Shown here: piece after piece, positions 19,301 through 24,229 of the stretch
How the letters are laid out: each line of letters starts with the position of its first letter
How positions within the stretch are numbered: position 1 is the first letter of the stretch
Program-made: the position numbers and the translations under genes
The notes under the pieces: generated by a model
What the model saw: the letters and a program-made list of their open reading frames with translations, nothing else
What the model was told of the DNA's origin: nothing
Database searches by the model: none
IMG/VR virus record: IMGVR_UViG_3300001828_000080
Location: 1-24,229 of that record
Direction: 5' to 3' (one strand)
Length of the DNA: 24,229 nucleotides
From: a virus

Positions 19301-20872
19301 GGACCATCTTATGGTGGTAACGGTGCTTCTATTGGTGGTCGTGGCGGAACTGGAGCATGGGGTAATGGTGCAACTGCTGGCGCTGGCGGCGGTTCTTCAG
19401 GTGTATATTTCAATGGAGGAACTGCTTTCCTAGGTGCTGGCGGCGGTGGCGGCGGCGGTGGATCAGGTGGTGGTTACAACGGTGGTGGCACTACTGATGG
19501 TTGCTACGCTGGTGGAAATAATAGAGCTGCTGATACCAACTTACACGTTCAAAACGCTGCTATTGACTTCAACGGTGGAGGTAATGGCACAAGTTCTGGT
19601 TGCACCTCTGGTGGAGGTGGAGGCGGCGGCGGTGGCGCTGGACCTACAGCTGTAGCCAGTGGTGGTGATGCGGGTCAGGCAGGTGTTGGTCACAATGGTA
19701 ATGGTGGCGGAACTGGCGGTAAGCGTGGTGACTCAACATATAGAACTAACTATTGCACCGCAACATGGTCTACTGCTAGCAATGGCGGTTCACCTGGAAG
19801 TGCAGGTGGTGGTGGATATTTTAGAGTTAAGGTCGATAGAACTATTTTAAATTACGGAAACGTTGGTGGTGCTGGTGGTCAGGGTGCATCAATTAACTTT
19901 AGTTTAATTGGAGAAAATATTGCTGTTACTGCGGGTTTACAGTCTGCTGGAACTGGATCTACATCTGGTGGTGATAGTGCTCAGGGTGGTGAAAACGGAT
20001 ATGTTCAGGTAACCTACTACGGTTCTGAAGGTGGTGGTGAAGTAACAGGAGAATACACAACTGCTGCAGGTAACTACTATGAAGCAAATGCTGTTGGAGT
20101 TCCTGGAGGATCGTTATTTGATGGTGGAATTTGGATATCTTCTTCTGCTGATGGAGATGTAGAAGCAGATGAATTGACTCCTGTTACTCCTGGACTTGGA
20201 ACAGGAACAAATACTAGATTTACTATGCCATCTGGAGCAGGCATCCCAACATATGGTGGTCTTGCAACTAAGTATCTTCCATTTAATGGTCCTGGCAACA
20301 GAGAATATGTTCTTGGTCCTCTTGACTTAACTAATGCAAATAAGTTGAGATTTGTTATGATTAAAGGAACTAATCTCAATGGTGGTGCTGCACCAGAAGA
20401 AGGAGTTCTTGCATACTGGAGAGTTTCTGGATCTACAACTACAAATTTACTTGATACTGTTATCACAGCAGATGATGGAACAGTTGGATGGGGAGAATTT
20501 GATCTAATCCTATCAGATGGTTCTGATATTAGGCAAAATAATATTGAATTAATCCTTAGACAGACAAGACCACCTGGAAATGATGATAACACTGTAGCTA
20601 CTCAAGATAATTATGGTATGTCCGCATTTGCTGTCTTTTATGATGATGTAACTACTAGAGTATTCACACCTTCTGAGGGTCAGACAATTTCTAATGTAGA
20701 TGAAATTGTAACAACAGTTTCTGCAGCAGGTGCTGGATTGATTTCAACTGACGGTTTGTTTGAGATGAGTTCTTCTACTCCAATTTCTACAACAGCATTA
20801 GTTTCGCCAGAAAACGATATTTCACTGGTCACTAAATATCACAGGGTAAAATATTTGATCAAAGCGACTTAA
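16382..20872 (+). CDS. Large glycine-rich tail fibre/adhesin with collar domain (1496 aa)
   Basis: Residues about 22-75 are the first half of a tail collar domain (PVGSIVSV, YLYCDGRELN, RDYPFLYRSVGNTYGG). Its usual LPDY element appears only at 214-217, so roughly 130 residues are inserted. HFH (308-310) and HSH (359-361) follow. A probable beta-sandwich spans about 435-590, a glycine-rich region about 764-1215, and a second similar beta-sandwich about 1295-1421. The segment SGTW-SAP-S followed by VQVQIAGGGGGGG resembles the glycine-rich fibre domains whose polyglycine-II sandwiches form the tip of adhesins such as phage S16 gp38. The start shares one base with the previous stop. It is the best candidate here for the direct host-receptor adhesin; that role is inference. 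Confidence 0.85.
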   Translation: MTVSYRNRFTSYKQETDGQYAPVGSIVSVLVDNFSDAAQSPEYGYKNYLYCDGRELNIRDYPFLYRSVGNTYGGSASVEKTQPTQAGGVTKLYWINGKAFFNLLQDGSVAGGLKLPYPYGVNFRILDSGNGRGALDATNFPYDTFFSTQAPTENVSSQLPGNGTEYAYEIVFPTTVTPTPGATIVFSSGTHPNISFRKNFSEDDYPFQVGTFRLPDYRDKVIVGYGAVDGEGSPTVENALINNVGQSGGRWYISQDDLLDGGVFFTVGNVRTTGYTNINSDVFTFITGSVTYQLGPIDDYIFSRPVEHFHYILSSEPDEGLEAEFGSTPSDQYAVLYNKSRANISPFEPQGSGGLALGHSHGISAEPLNDPRMATYGNVGGIGGEDPNVPIDVNYDVNDSILTNTAVYSGVSLELYGSGSGEIGGFAAPAVTDKGDRYLAFGYGSSGTFGNTLQSSRSVTYTMDFTGYTQLYIFAICGNDSNGGERPNNVGEGLQVTIGGATQQIIPSGQDFNAQNGIEAGTGFDAYDAVYAYWTQSFINIPPGNQTAGQTVTISQTCSNSGSGNELQSGNEASANALDMFGIQAIGLRGGIPEVPPDPNGTYPVTGSPLVTITSLVYDSANGYVVAGTAAPHAFDSGMIVNISGATPAEFNGAVEVLPDQLSSVNFTYIPETPPSPTVATGTITARIASGSFSDVTETPAPKVYVINNNTVVGGKPDVFEVPGTGVIFYDEYITSPNTINASPVTTGPGESFSQITVNLVAPGGGGAGSFGDGGDAGYAYATFNWKGTNKTIYAYGGDGGQRGNNGGAGGSGGTFLIPADLLVDPDFQYSAVAGIDGATGGGAGSDTASTSGGGADNAFGTGGNGNSTSFLTEEAGAWETFTTSGTWSAPSPSTGETSRNVQVQIAGGGGGGGNGNANSGCGGGAIGGTGGGGALLTATLNQQPSTLSYTLGAGGGVGFNNKDGNTGTGSEAGPSYGGNGASIGGRGGTGAWGNGATAGAGGGSSGVYFNGGTAFLGAGGGGGGGGSGGGYNGGGTTDGCYAGGNNRAADTNLHVQNAAIDFNGGGNGTSSGCTSGGGGGGGGGAGPTAVASGGDAGQAGVGHNGNGGGTGGKRGDSTYRTNYCTATWSTASNGGSPGSAGGGGYFRVKVDRTILNYGNVGGAGGQGASINFSLIGENIAVTAGLQSAGTGSTSGGDSAQGGENGYVQVTYYGSEGGGEVTGEYTTAAGNYYEANAVGVPGGSLFDGGIWISSSADGDVEADELTPVTPGLGTGTNTRFTMPSGAGIPTYGGLATKYLPFNGPGNREYVLGPLDLTNANKLRFVMIKGTNLNGGAAPEEGVLAYWRVSGSTTTNLLDTVITADDGTVGWGEFDLILSDGSDIRQNNIELILRQTRPPGNDDNTVATQDNYGMSAFAVFYDDVTTRVFTPSEGQTISNVDEIVTTVSAAGAGLISTDGLFEMSSSTPISTTALVSPENDISLVTKYHRVKYLIKAT
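18671..20026 (+). repeat. Glycine-rich (poly-Gly) region of the 1496-aa fibre
   Basis: At the protein level, residues about 764-1215 are dominated by GGGG, GGxG and GAGG runs, with the longest uninterrupted glycine stretches near nt 19438-19460 and 19612-19635. At the DNA level this is a dense run of GGT/GGC/GGA trinucleotides, prone to slippage and recombination. Two subregions are separated by a non-glycine stretch at about 874-905 (ETFTTSGTW). The local GC content is visibly higher than in flanking sequence. Confidence 0.85.
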
Positions 20873-20877
20873 ATTAT

Positions 20878-21492
20878 ATGAATGAGCATGATTTTATTTT
20901 CCCCATCGATCAGATGGTTGGGGAATTTGATGACTTTATTGGAATTTGGAATAATTTTTTTCCTAAACAATTGTGTGAACAAGCAATTTCTAAAATTGAT
21001 AAAATTTTTGAAAGTTCCGCAGTTATCAATTCTGAGACAGGAAAGAGACAGTTCAAGCATGGTAAACTTGGCAGACATGACTTTGCTTGTGTCTTGAATG
21101 ATTATGATGTAAAGTTGTCAAACACAGTAAATGATTATCTGAAGTGTTGTCTCACTCATTATTGTAGAGAGTTTGAGCAACTTTTGAGTGTCAAACTCAT
21201 GTCATATGCTGTGAAAGCACAAAAAACTCCACCTGGCGGTGGTTATCATGAGTGGCATTATGAAAATGCTTCTTACATGAGTGCAACTCGTGAACTTGTG
21301 TGGACAATCTATCTTAATGATATGCCAGAAGGTGAAGCTGAGACTGAATTTTTATATCAACGACGTAGAATTAGACCACAACGTGGTATGGTTTGTGTTT
21401 TCCCAGCAGGCATGACTCATGTTCATAAAGGCAACACAGTTTTTACCCAAGATAAATACATTTTGACAGGATGGGCTCATAAAGTAAAATGA
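20878..21492 (+). CDS. 2-oxoglutarate/Fe(II)-dependent oxygenase (204 aa)
   Basis: The C-terminal half shows the double-stranded beta-helix core: HxE iron ligands at H127/E129, then FPAGMTHVHKGNTV with the distal histidine H183 (H181 is the alternative) and K193 five residues after V188 as the probable 2-oxoglutarate-binding base. GW at 198-199 ends the core. The family couples 2-oxoglutarate decarboxylation to hydroxylation of protein, nucleic acid or small-molecule substrates; the substrate cannot be read from sequence. The gene starts 5 nt after the glycine-rich fibre stop with no clear Shine-Dalgarno, suggesting translational coupling, and its end overlaps the next gene by 4 nt (ATGA). 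Such oxygenases are common in marine cyanophages. The position makes hydroxylation of a fibre protein an attractive but unproven idea. Confidence 0.85.
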   Translation: MNEHDFIFPIDQMVGEFDDFIGIWNNFFPKQLCEQAISKIDKIFESSAVINSETGKRQFKHGKLGRHDFACVLNDYDVKLSNTVNDYLKCCLTHYCREFEQLLSVKLMSYAVKAQKTPPGGGYHEWHYENASYMSATRELVWTIYLNDMPEGEAETEFLYQRRRIRPQRGMVCVFPAGMTHVHKGNTVFTQDKYILTGWAHKVK

Positions 21493-22319
21493 CAGAATTT
21501 GCCTCAACACAAACAGTAGCGTTGTATGTGAATGCCACTACTAGGCAAATGCAGCGTGATGGAATCACCAAAAGTATTAGTGATCAGTATTGGACTGATG
21601 AAATCATTCCTATTCTGTATCCTGTCTGGGATTCTGATAGAGATAAACTAGAAAGTTTTATCTATTATAAAGATGGTTCTGCCAAGATGCTTAAGAATAA
21701 GTATCAAAGGAATCAAAAGACAGGTGATTACAAGTGGGTTTCGTATGAGTTTGACCTCAACCCATTTCCAGATCATGAAATTGTTGGTCTTTTTAATCAG
21801 TTAAATGACAAGTTCACAAACTTCAGAGACATTGAAGAATATGATCTTGACAGGCAACTCCAGAGCACATATGCAAGAGACAATATTGTCAACTGGAATA
21901 AGTTGGTAATGATTAGAAAGTTCCTTCTTATGGATAGTGATTGGACTCAAGTTGGTGATGCACAGATTACTGATGAACAAAAAGCACAGTGGGTAACATA
22001 TAGACAGAAGTTAAGAGACATCCCACAAGATTACAGTGGATTCCCTGCTGCTGAAGTTAAGTTCCCCATCACACCATCAAAATATGCTGATAGAGTGGGA
22101 TCTGGTGACACAGAAGAATACTTGGCTGATGATAAGAATCACTTCTTCTTACTAAACCAGTCTGTATATCAAAAATACTCTAATAGAATTCTTACTTATC
22201 TCTCAATCTCTATTGCAGTCAAGAATATTGATGACATGCCAGTTTCTAGAGTATATGACTCTGATACTGATACTAATCTTGACGCAATTCTTGATTCTAT
22301 TGAAAACGGAGAGGTCTGA
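21489..22319 (+). CDS. Tail-assembly-chaperone-like protein (276 aa)
   Basis: Residues about 142-196 match the pattern of phage tail assembly chaperone proteins (Phage_tail_APC type): an R-x-LLMDSDWTQ segment (D149, D151, W152), a QW-x-x-YRQKLRDIP segment (W168, Y171, R172, L175-D177), and a final FPITP. In known phages this domain follows tail-fibre genes and is needed for fibre folding or assembly, which fits its position here. The N-terminal 140 residues (YPVWDSDRDK, YYKDGSAK, YEFDLNPFPD) and the C-terminal 75 are not recognised. The ATG overlaps the oxygenase stop by 4 nt. The acidic tail ends at a 1-nt overlap with the next ATG. Confidence 0.65.
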   Translation: MTEFASTQTVALYVNATTRQMQRDGITKSISDQYWTDEIIPILYPVWDSDRDKLESFIYYKDGSAKMLKNKYQRNQKTGDYKWVSYEFDLNPFPDHEIVGLFNQLNDKFTNFRDIEEYDLDRQLQSTYARDNIVNWNKLVMIRKFLLMDSDWTQVGDAQITDEQKAQWVTYRQKLRDIPQDYSGFPAAEVKFPITPSKYADRVGSGDTEEYLADDKNHFFLLNQSVYQKYSNRILTYLSISIAVKNIDDMPVSRVYDSDTDTNLDAILDSIENGEV

Positions 22320-22711
22320 TGGCACTAATTTCATTACAACCACATTCAATTCACGATCTTTGTGTTCGTATTGCTGCTAACGAGAACAAATTTGTTCTAG
22401 TTATTGACAATCATAGGTATCATACGCTCACAGACGAACAAAAAGCAGCAGTATATAACTATTACAAGGATCCAGTTGACGAAGAATTTTCTAACTGGAT
22501 CATTCCTGAAGCAGAGATTGATGCTGTCTTTGAAGCAAAAGATTTATTCTATGTGTTTGACACAGAAATGCAGGCAACTGATAATTGCTTTGATTGGTTC
22601 CCAAGACCAGAAAACCTACCCGATGAGAATCATTGGATCAAAGCATACATTGTGAAACCAGACGGCACCATCCCATACATCAACGAGAGAGCGGTTCCAG
22701 CTGAGGGTTGA
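22319..22711 (+). CDS. Hypothetical protein, last gene of the fibre operon (130 aa)
   Basis: I do not recognise this protein. It is acidic, soluble and rich in aromatic residues (VYNYYKDP, CFDWFPRP, NHWIKAYIVKPDG), with no signal peptide or membrane segment. The start is well supported: GGAGAGG at 22308-22314 is 4 nt upstream, and the stop and start share one base (TGATG), so it is translationally coupled to the chaperone-like gene. Its place at the end of the fibre operon suggests a tail-related accessory role, but that is inference. Its stop codon overlaps the -35 box of the next promoter. Confidence 0.8.
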   Translation: MALISLQPHSIHDLCVRIAANENKFVLVIDNHRYHTLTDEQKAAVYNYYKDPVDEEFSNWIIPEAEIDAVFEAKDLFYVFDTEMQATDNCFDWFPRPENLPDENHWIKAYIVKPDGTIPYINERAVPAEG

Positions 22712-22737
22712 CAAGGGGTTGACTCCTGTGCTATGGT
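22708..22737 (+). promoter_or_regulatory. Sigma70-type promoter with extended -10
   Basis: TTGACA at 22708-22713, an 18-nt spacer, then TATGGT at 22732-22737 preceded by TGC, which gives an extended -10. Predicted transcription start is near 22744, about 16 nt before the ATG at 22760. A second GGGGTTGACT copy lies in the spacer (22715-22724), but no -10 sits at the right distance from it. This fits host-RNA-polymerase early transcription in cyanophages, in contrast to the late box at 195. The -35 box overlaps the preceding stop codon. Confidence 0.75.
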
Positions 22738-22759
22738 AGCAAGGCGTTTGTGAAACAGC

Positions 22760-22987
22760 ATGAAAGTCCCCACACAATATGAATTGACGCATCTGCAATT
22801 GCAAGCGATGATGCGAGATAACAACATTCCAGAAACTGAGATCAAATACTTAGGCGATCGTGTTTATCCTGAGCATCACACTGGACATCCAGAGTGCCAT
22901 GGTATTGTCATGCCTTGGTATCTGATCGCCAATGAGCATGAGGTTCCTGTTGCCGACATCGCATCAGTGGATCGAGTCGAAAATTAA
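22760..22987 (+). CDS. Hypothetical protein, small early-type gene (75 aa)
   Basis: I do not recognise this protein. It has a predicted helical N-terminus (QYELTHLQLQAMMRDN) and a central histidine- and cysteine-containing segment (YPEHHTGHPECHG: H39, H40, H43, C46, H47) that could bind metal, followed by PWYLIANEHEVP. It has its own sigma70-type promoter, a very short leader and no Shine-Dalgarno (GTGAAACAGC precedes the ATG). It is separated from the fibre operon by its promoter and from the next gene by another. It is probably expressed early and unrelated to the virion. Confidence 0.7.
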   Translation: MKVPTQYELTHLQLQAMMRDNNIPETEIKYLGDRVYPEHHTGHPECHGIVMPWYLIANEHEVPVADIASVDRVEN

Positions 22988-23002
22988 GTTCTGTAACAGG
23001 GG

Positions 23003-23031
23003 TTGACACCCACCCCATTTCGCCCTATACT
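23003..23031 (+). promoter_or_regulatory. Strong consensus sigma70-type promoter
   Basis: TTGACA (23003-23008), a 17-nt spacer and TATACT (23026-23031) form a near-perfect sigma70 promoter. The predicted start is A23038, only about 15 nt before the ATG at 23053. The -35 box sits in GGGGTTGAC (22999-23007), a 9-mer that also occurs at 22715-22723 near the preceding promoter. Such promoters mark early genes read by the host polymerase in cyanophages. Confidence 0.9.
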
Positions 23032-23052
23032 GACCTCAGTTCAAACAAACAC

Positions 23053-24099
23053 ATGACCGCCACCATTTTTGACGCTCTTAACATCGACGAATACGTTTGT
23101 GAGTATTTCGATGAGAAGTTGATGGATCCTAATAACTGGACTTTCCCTGTCACTGACAAGGGTATTGATGGTATTGAGATCATTGAGAAAAAGTTTGGTT
23201 TGTGGAAAAACACGGTTAAGCAAAACAATATTGGTCGCTTCCTTGGCACTGATTCTCAGAAAGTCATTCTGATTAAAGAAGACATTGAGCAAAACGGTAT
23301 TGATTGTAGCCAACCTCCTGTTTATATTGACATTGACACTGGAGACATTATCACTGGTGGTCACCGTCACGATGCCTGTGCTATGCTTGGCATTCCTGGT
23401 TACATGATTGTTTTTGTTCGTTGCAAAAACGAATGGGCCCGTAAGCGTTTTGCCAAGGCGCTGAATAATGAGCGTGTCTTCCATGCCACTCTCAACAATG
23501 CAGATGAAGTTGTTGAGCATATCAAGTTTGGTATTTCTGAAGGTCAGATCACCTGCCAACAGCAAATTGAAGATGAGATCCGTTTGATTGCTAACAACTC
23601 TCTCAGCAAGACTAAGCAAGGTCGTCTTGTTAAAGAGATGGTAAGTTTCATTCACAGCAGCGGTAACACTAACGTGAAACTGGAACGCTACACTTCTCAC
23701 AACGAGACCACTTACGAAGAGTTTGTTAATCGTTCTACTGACACCTATGTTAAGGATGTTCTGAATAATCCAGAAGTTCGTAACTATTACATCAATATGG
23801 ATAACTGGGGTTCACGGACCAATCCTTTGATTACAGAAGCAGGTAAAACTCCTCATAATTCTTGGATGAACATTCAGTCTTCCGTTTCTCTTCCCTCTCG
23901 TGTGGAATCTCTTGATGTGAAGCGTGAGAAAGTGCATGGTGTTGCTCTTAACAACCTCGCAGAATCTCTTGATAAGGTATTCATGTATAAGGTTGCTAAT
24001 GGTTGCTATCCCTGGCAGCACAGGAAGTGCCAACACGCCTTCTTGGCTCAAGATCACCACACAGAAGGTGTCCAAGAAGGTCAGTTCATCCGCTTGTGA
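23053..24099 (+). CDS. ParB/Srx-fold domain protein (348 aa)
   Basis: The N-terminal part (about residues 70-120) has the ParB-like core: a helix with DIEQNGID, then PPVYIDIDTGDIITGGHRHDACAMLGI split across 88-114, where GGHRHDA (102-108) corresponds to the G-x-H-R-x-x-A nucleotide-binding motif of ParB/sulfiredoxin folds. In this superfamily the motif binds and hydrolyses CTP or ATP, or contributes to nuclease activity. The rest of the protein is unrecognised. Near the C-terminus C318, H323, C326 and H328 form a C-x4-H-x2-C-x-H cluster followed by H335/H336-region histidines. The gene has its own strong promoter and a strong terminator. A role in phage DNA replication, segregation or host takeover is possible; partitioning is unlikely because no ParA or plasmid context is present. 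Confidence 0.6.
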   Translation: MTATIFDALNIDEYVCEYFDEKLMDPNNWTFPVTDKGIDGIEIIEKKFGLWKNTVKQNNIGRFLGTDSQKVILIKEDIEQNGIDCSQPPVYIDIDTGDIITGGHRHDACAMLGIPGYMIVFVRCKNEWARKRFAKALNNERVFHATLNNADEVVEHIKFGISEGQITCQQQIEDEIRLIANNSLSKTKQGRLVKEMVSFIHSSGNTNVKLERYTSHNETTYEEFVNRSTDTYVKDVLNNPEVRNYYINMDNWGSRTNPLITEAGKTPHNSWMNIQSSVSLPSRVESLDVKREKVHGVALNNLAESLDKVFMYKVANGCYPWQHRKCQHAFLAQDHHTEGVQEGQFIRL

Positions 24100-24122
24100 T
24101 GTGACGATTAATAAGTGTCACA
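24100..24122 (+). other. Upstream hairpin after the ParB-like gene
   Basis: TGTGAC (24100-24105) pairs with GTCACA (24117-24122) around an 11-nt loop. It begins directly after the stop codon at 24097-24099 and ends 2 nt before the main terminator stem. It may help termination or protect the transcript's 3' end. Confidence 0.45.
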
Positions 24123-24124
24123 CT

Positions 24125-24145
24125 GGGGTCTTCGGACCCCTTTTT
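24125..24145 (+). terminator. Rho-independent terminator with TTCG tetraloop
   Basis: GGGGTC (24125-24130), loop TTCG (24131-24134), GACCCC (24135-24140), then five T (24141-24145). The stem is six perfect base pairs closed by a C(UUCG)G tetraloop, which is exceptionally stable in RNA. It ends the ParB-like transcript 25 nt after its stop codon. Confidence 0.93.
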
Positions 24146-24152
24146 CATGCCC

Positions 24153-24158
24153 TATAAT
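24153..24158 (+). promoter_or_regulatory. Possible -10 or late-like promoter element before the helicase-like gene
   Basis: TATAAT lies 23 nt upstream of the next start, within CCTATAATTATCC. No -35 match exists 16-18 nt upstream, where the terminator stem lies. The wider string TATAATTA is one base from the late box TATAAATA. It could therefore be a weak late promoter or a -10-only promoter. Either way, the gene behind a strong terminator needs its own promoter. Confidence 0.4.
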
Positions 24159-24180
24159 TATCCCATCAACGACGCACCGC

Positions 24181-24229
24181 ATGACCCTGACCCTTCGCCC
24201 TCACCAGCAGCGTATGCTCGATGCTCTGC
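24181..24229 (+). CDS. Start of a possible superfamily 2 helicase (UvsW-like), cut by the window end
   Basis: Only 16 codons are visible, reading MTLTLRPHQQRMLDAL. LRPHQ-x-x-x-L is typical of the Q-motif region at the beginning of superfamily 2 DEAD/DEAH-type helicases, and T4-like phages carry one, UvsW, which acts in recombination and replication-fork restart. The start is the first ATG after the terminator and has no clear Shine-Dalgarno (GACGCACCGC precedes it). With so few residues the family call is tentative and UvsW specifically is a guess from phage type. Confidence 0.45.
   Translation, partial: MTLTLRPHQQRMLDAL

Noticed and set aside
22719-22724. TTGACT as the -35 box for the 75-aa gene
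   Set aside because: No -10-like hexamer lies 16-18 nt downstream; TTGACA at 22708 with the extended -10 TATGGT fits better.
23041-23700. 219-codon open frame on the minus strand opposite the ParB-like gene
   Set aside because: The plus-strand gene has a promoter, terminator and a recognisable motif; the minus-strand frame has none and would run into the plus-strand promoter region.

Overview
The window reads as part of a lytic T4-like cyanophage (cyanomyovirus) genome. The evidence is a giant fibre gene whose N-terminus matches the conserved start of marine cyanomyovirus structural proteins, three consecutive tail-collar-domain fibre proteins with T4 gp12/gp37-style HxH motifs, a T4-type late promoter box (TATAAATA), a phage tRNA, a 2-oxoglutarate/Fe(II) oxygenase and moderately AT-rich, tightly packed genes all on one strand. 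The exact phage cannot be named from sequence alone.

Layout. A tRNA-Asn(GUU) lies at 17-89. A short spacer (90-242) carries the late promoter box at 195-202, inside an imperfect inverted repeat. From 243 to 22711 seven genes run head to tail with gaps of 0-5 nt or 1-4 nt overlaps. They are a 4527-residue structural protein, three collar-domain fibre proteins (415, 434 and 1496 aa; the last has a glycine-rich distal domain), a 2OG-Fe(II) oxygenase, a protein with a tail-assembly-chaperone-like motif, and an unknown 130-aa protein. This looks like a single late tail-fibre operon of about 22.5 kb. I infer that the four large proteins form host-recognition fibres, the chaperone-like protein helps them fold or assemble, and the oxygenase modifies either a fibre or a host component.

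At about 22.7 kb the regulation changes. Two sigma70-type promoters (22708-22737 and 23003-23031) each drive one small transcription unit with a very short, Shine-Dalgarno-poor leader: an unknown 75-aa protein and a 348-aa ParB/Srx-fold protein. The second unit ends at a strong TTCG-tetraloop terminator (24125-24145). The window then enters the first 16 codons of a gene whose start looks like the Q-motif region of a superfamily 2 helicase (possibly UvsW-like).

No CRISPR array, insertion sequence, integrase or attachment site was seen. The most unusual content is structural. The giant protein has a long array of interleaved two-cysteine helical repeats. The 1496-aa fibre has a glycine-rich region bracketed by what look like two copies of the same beta-sandwich. 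The 434-aa fibre has a cysteine-dense insert between its metal-binding-type HxH motifs.
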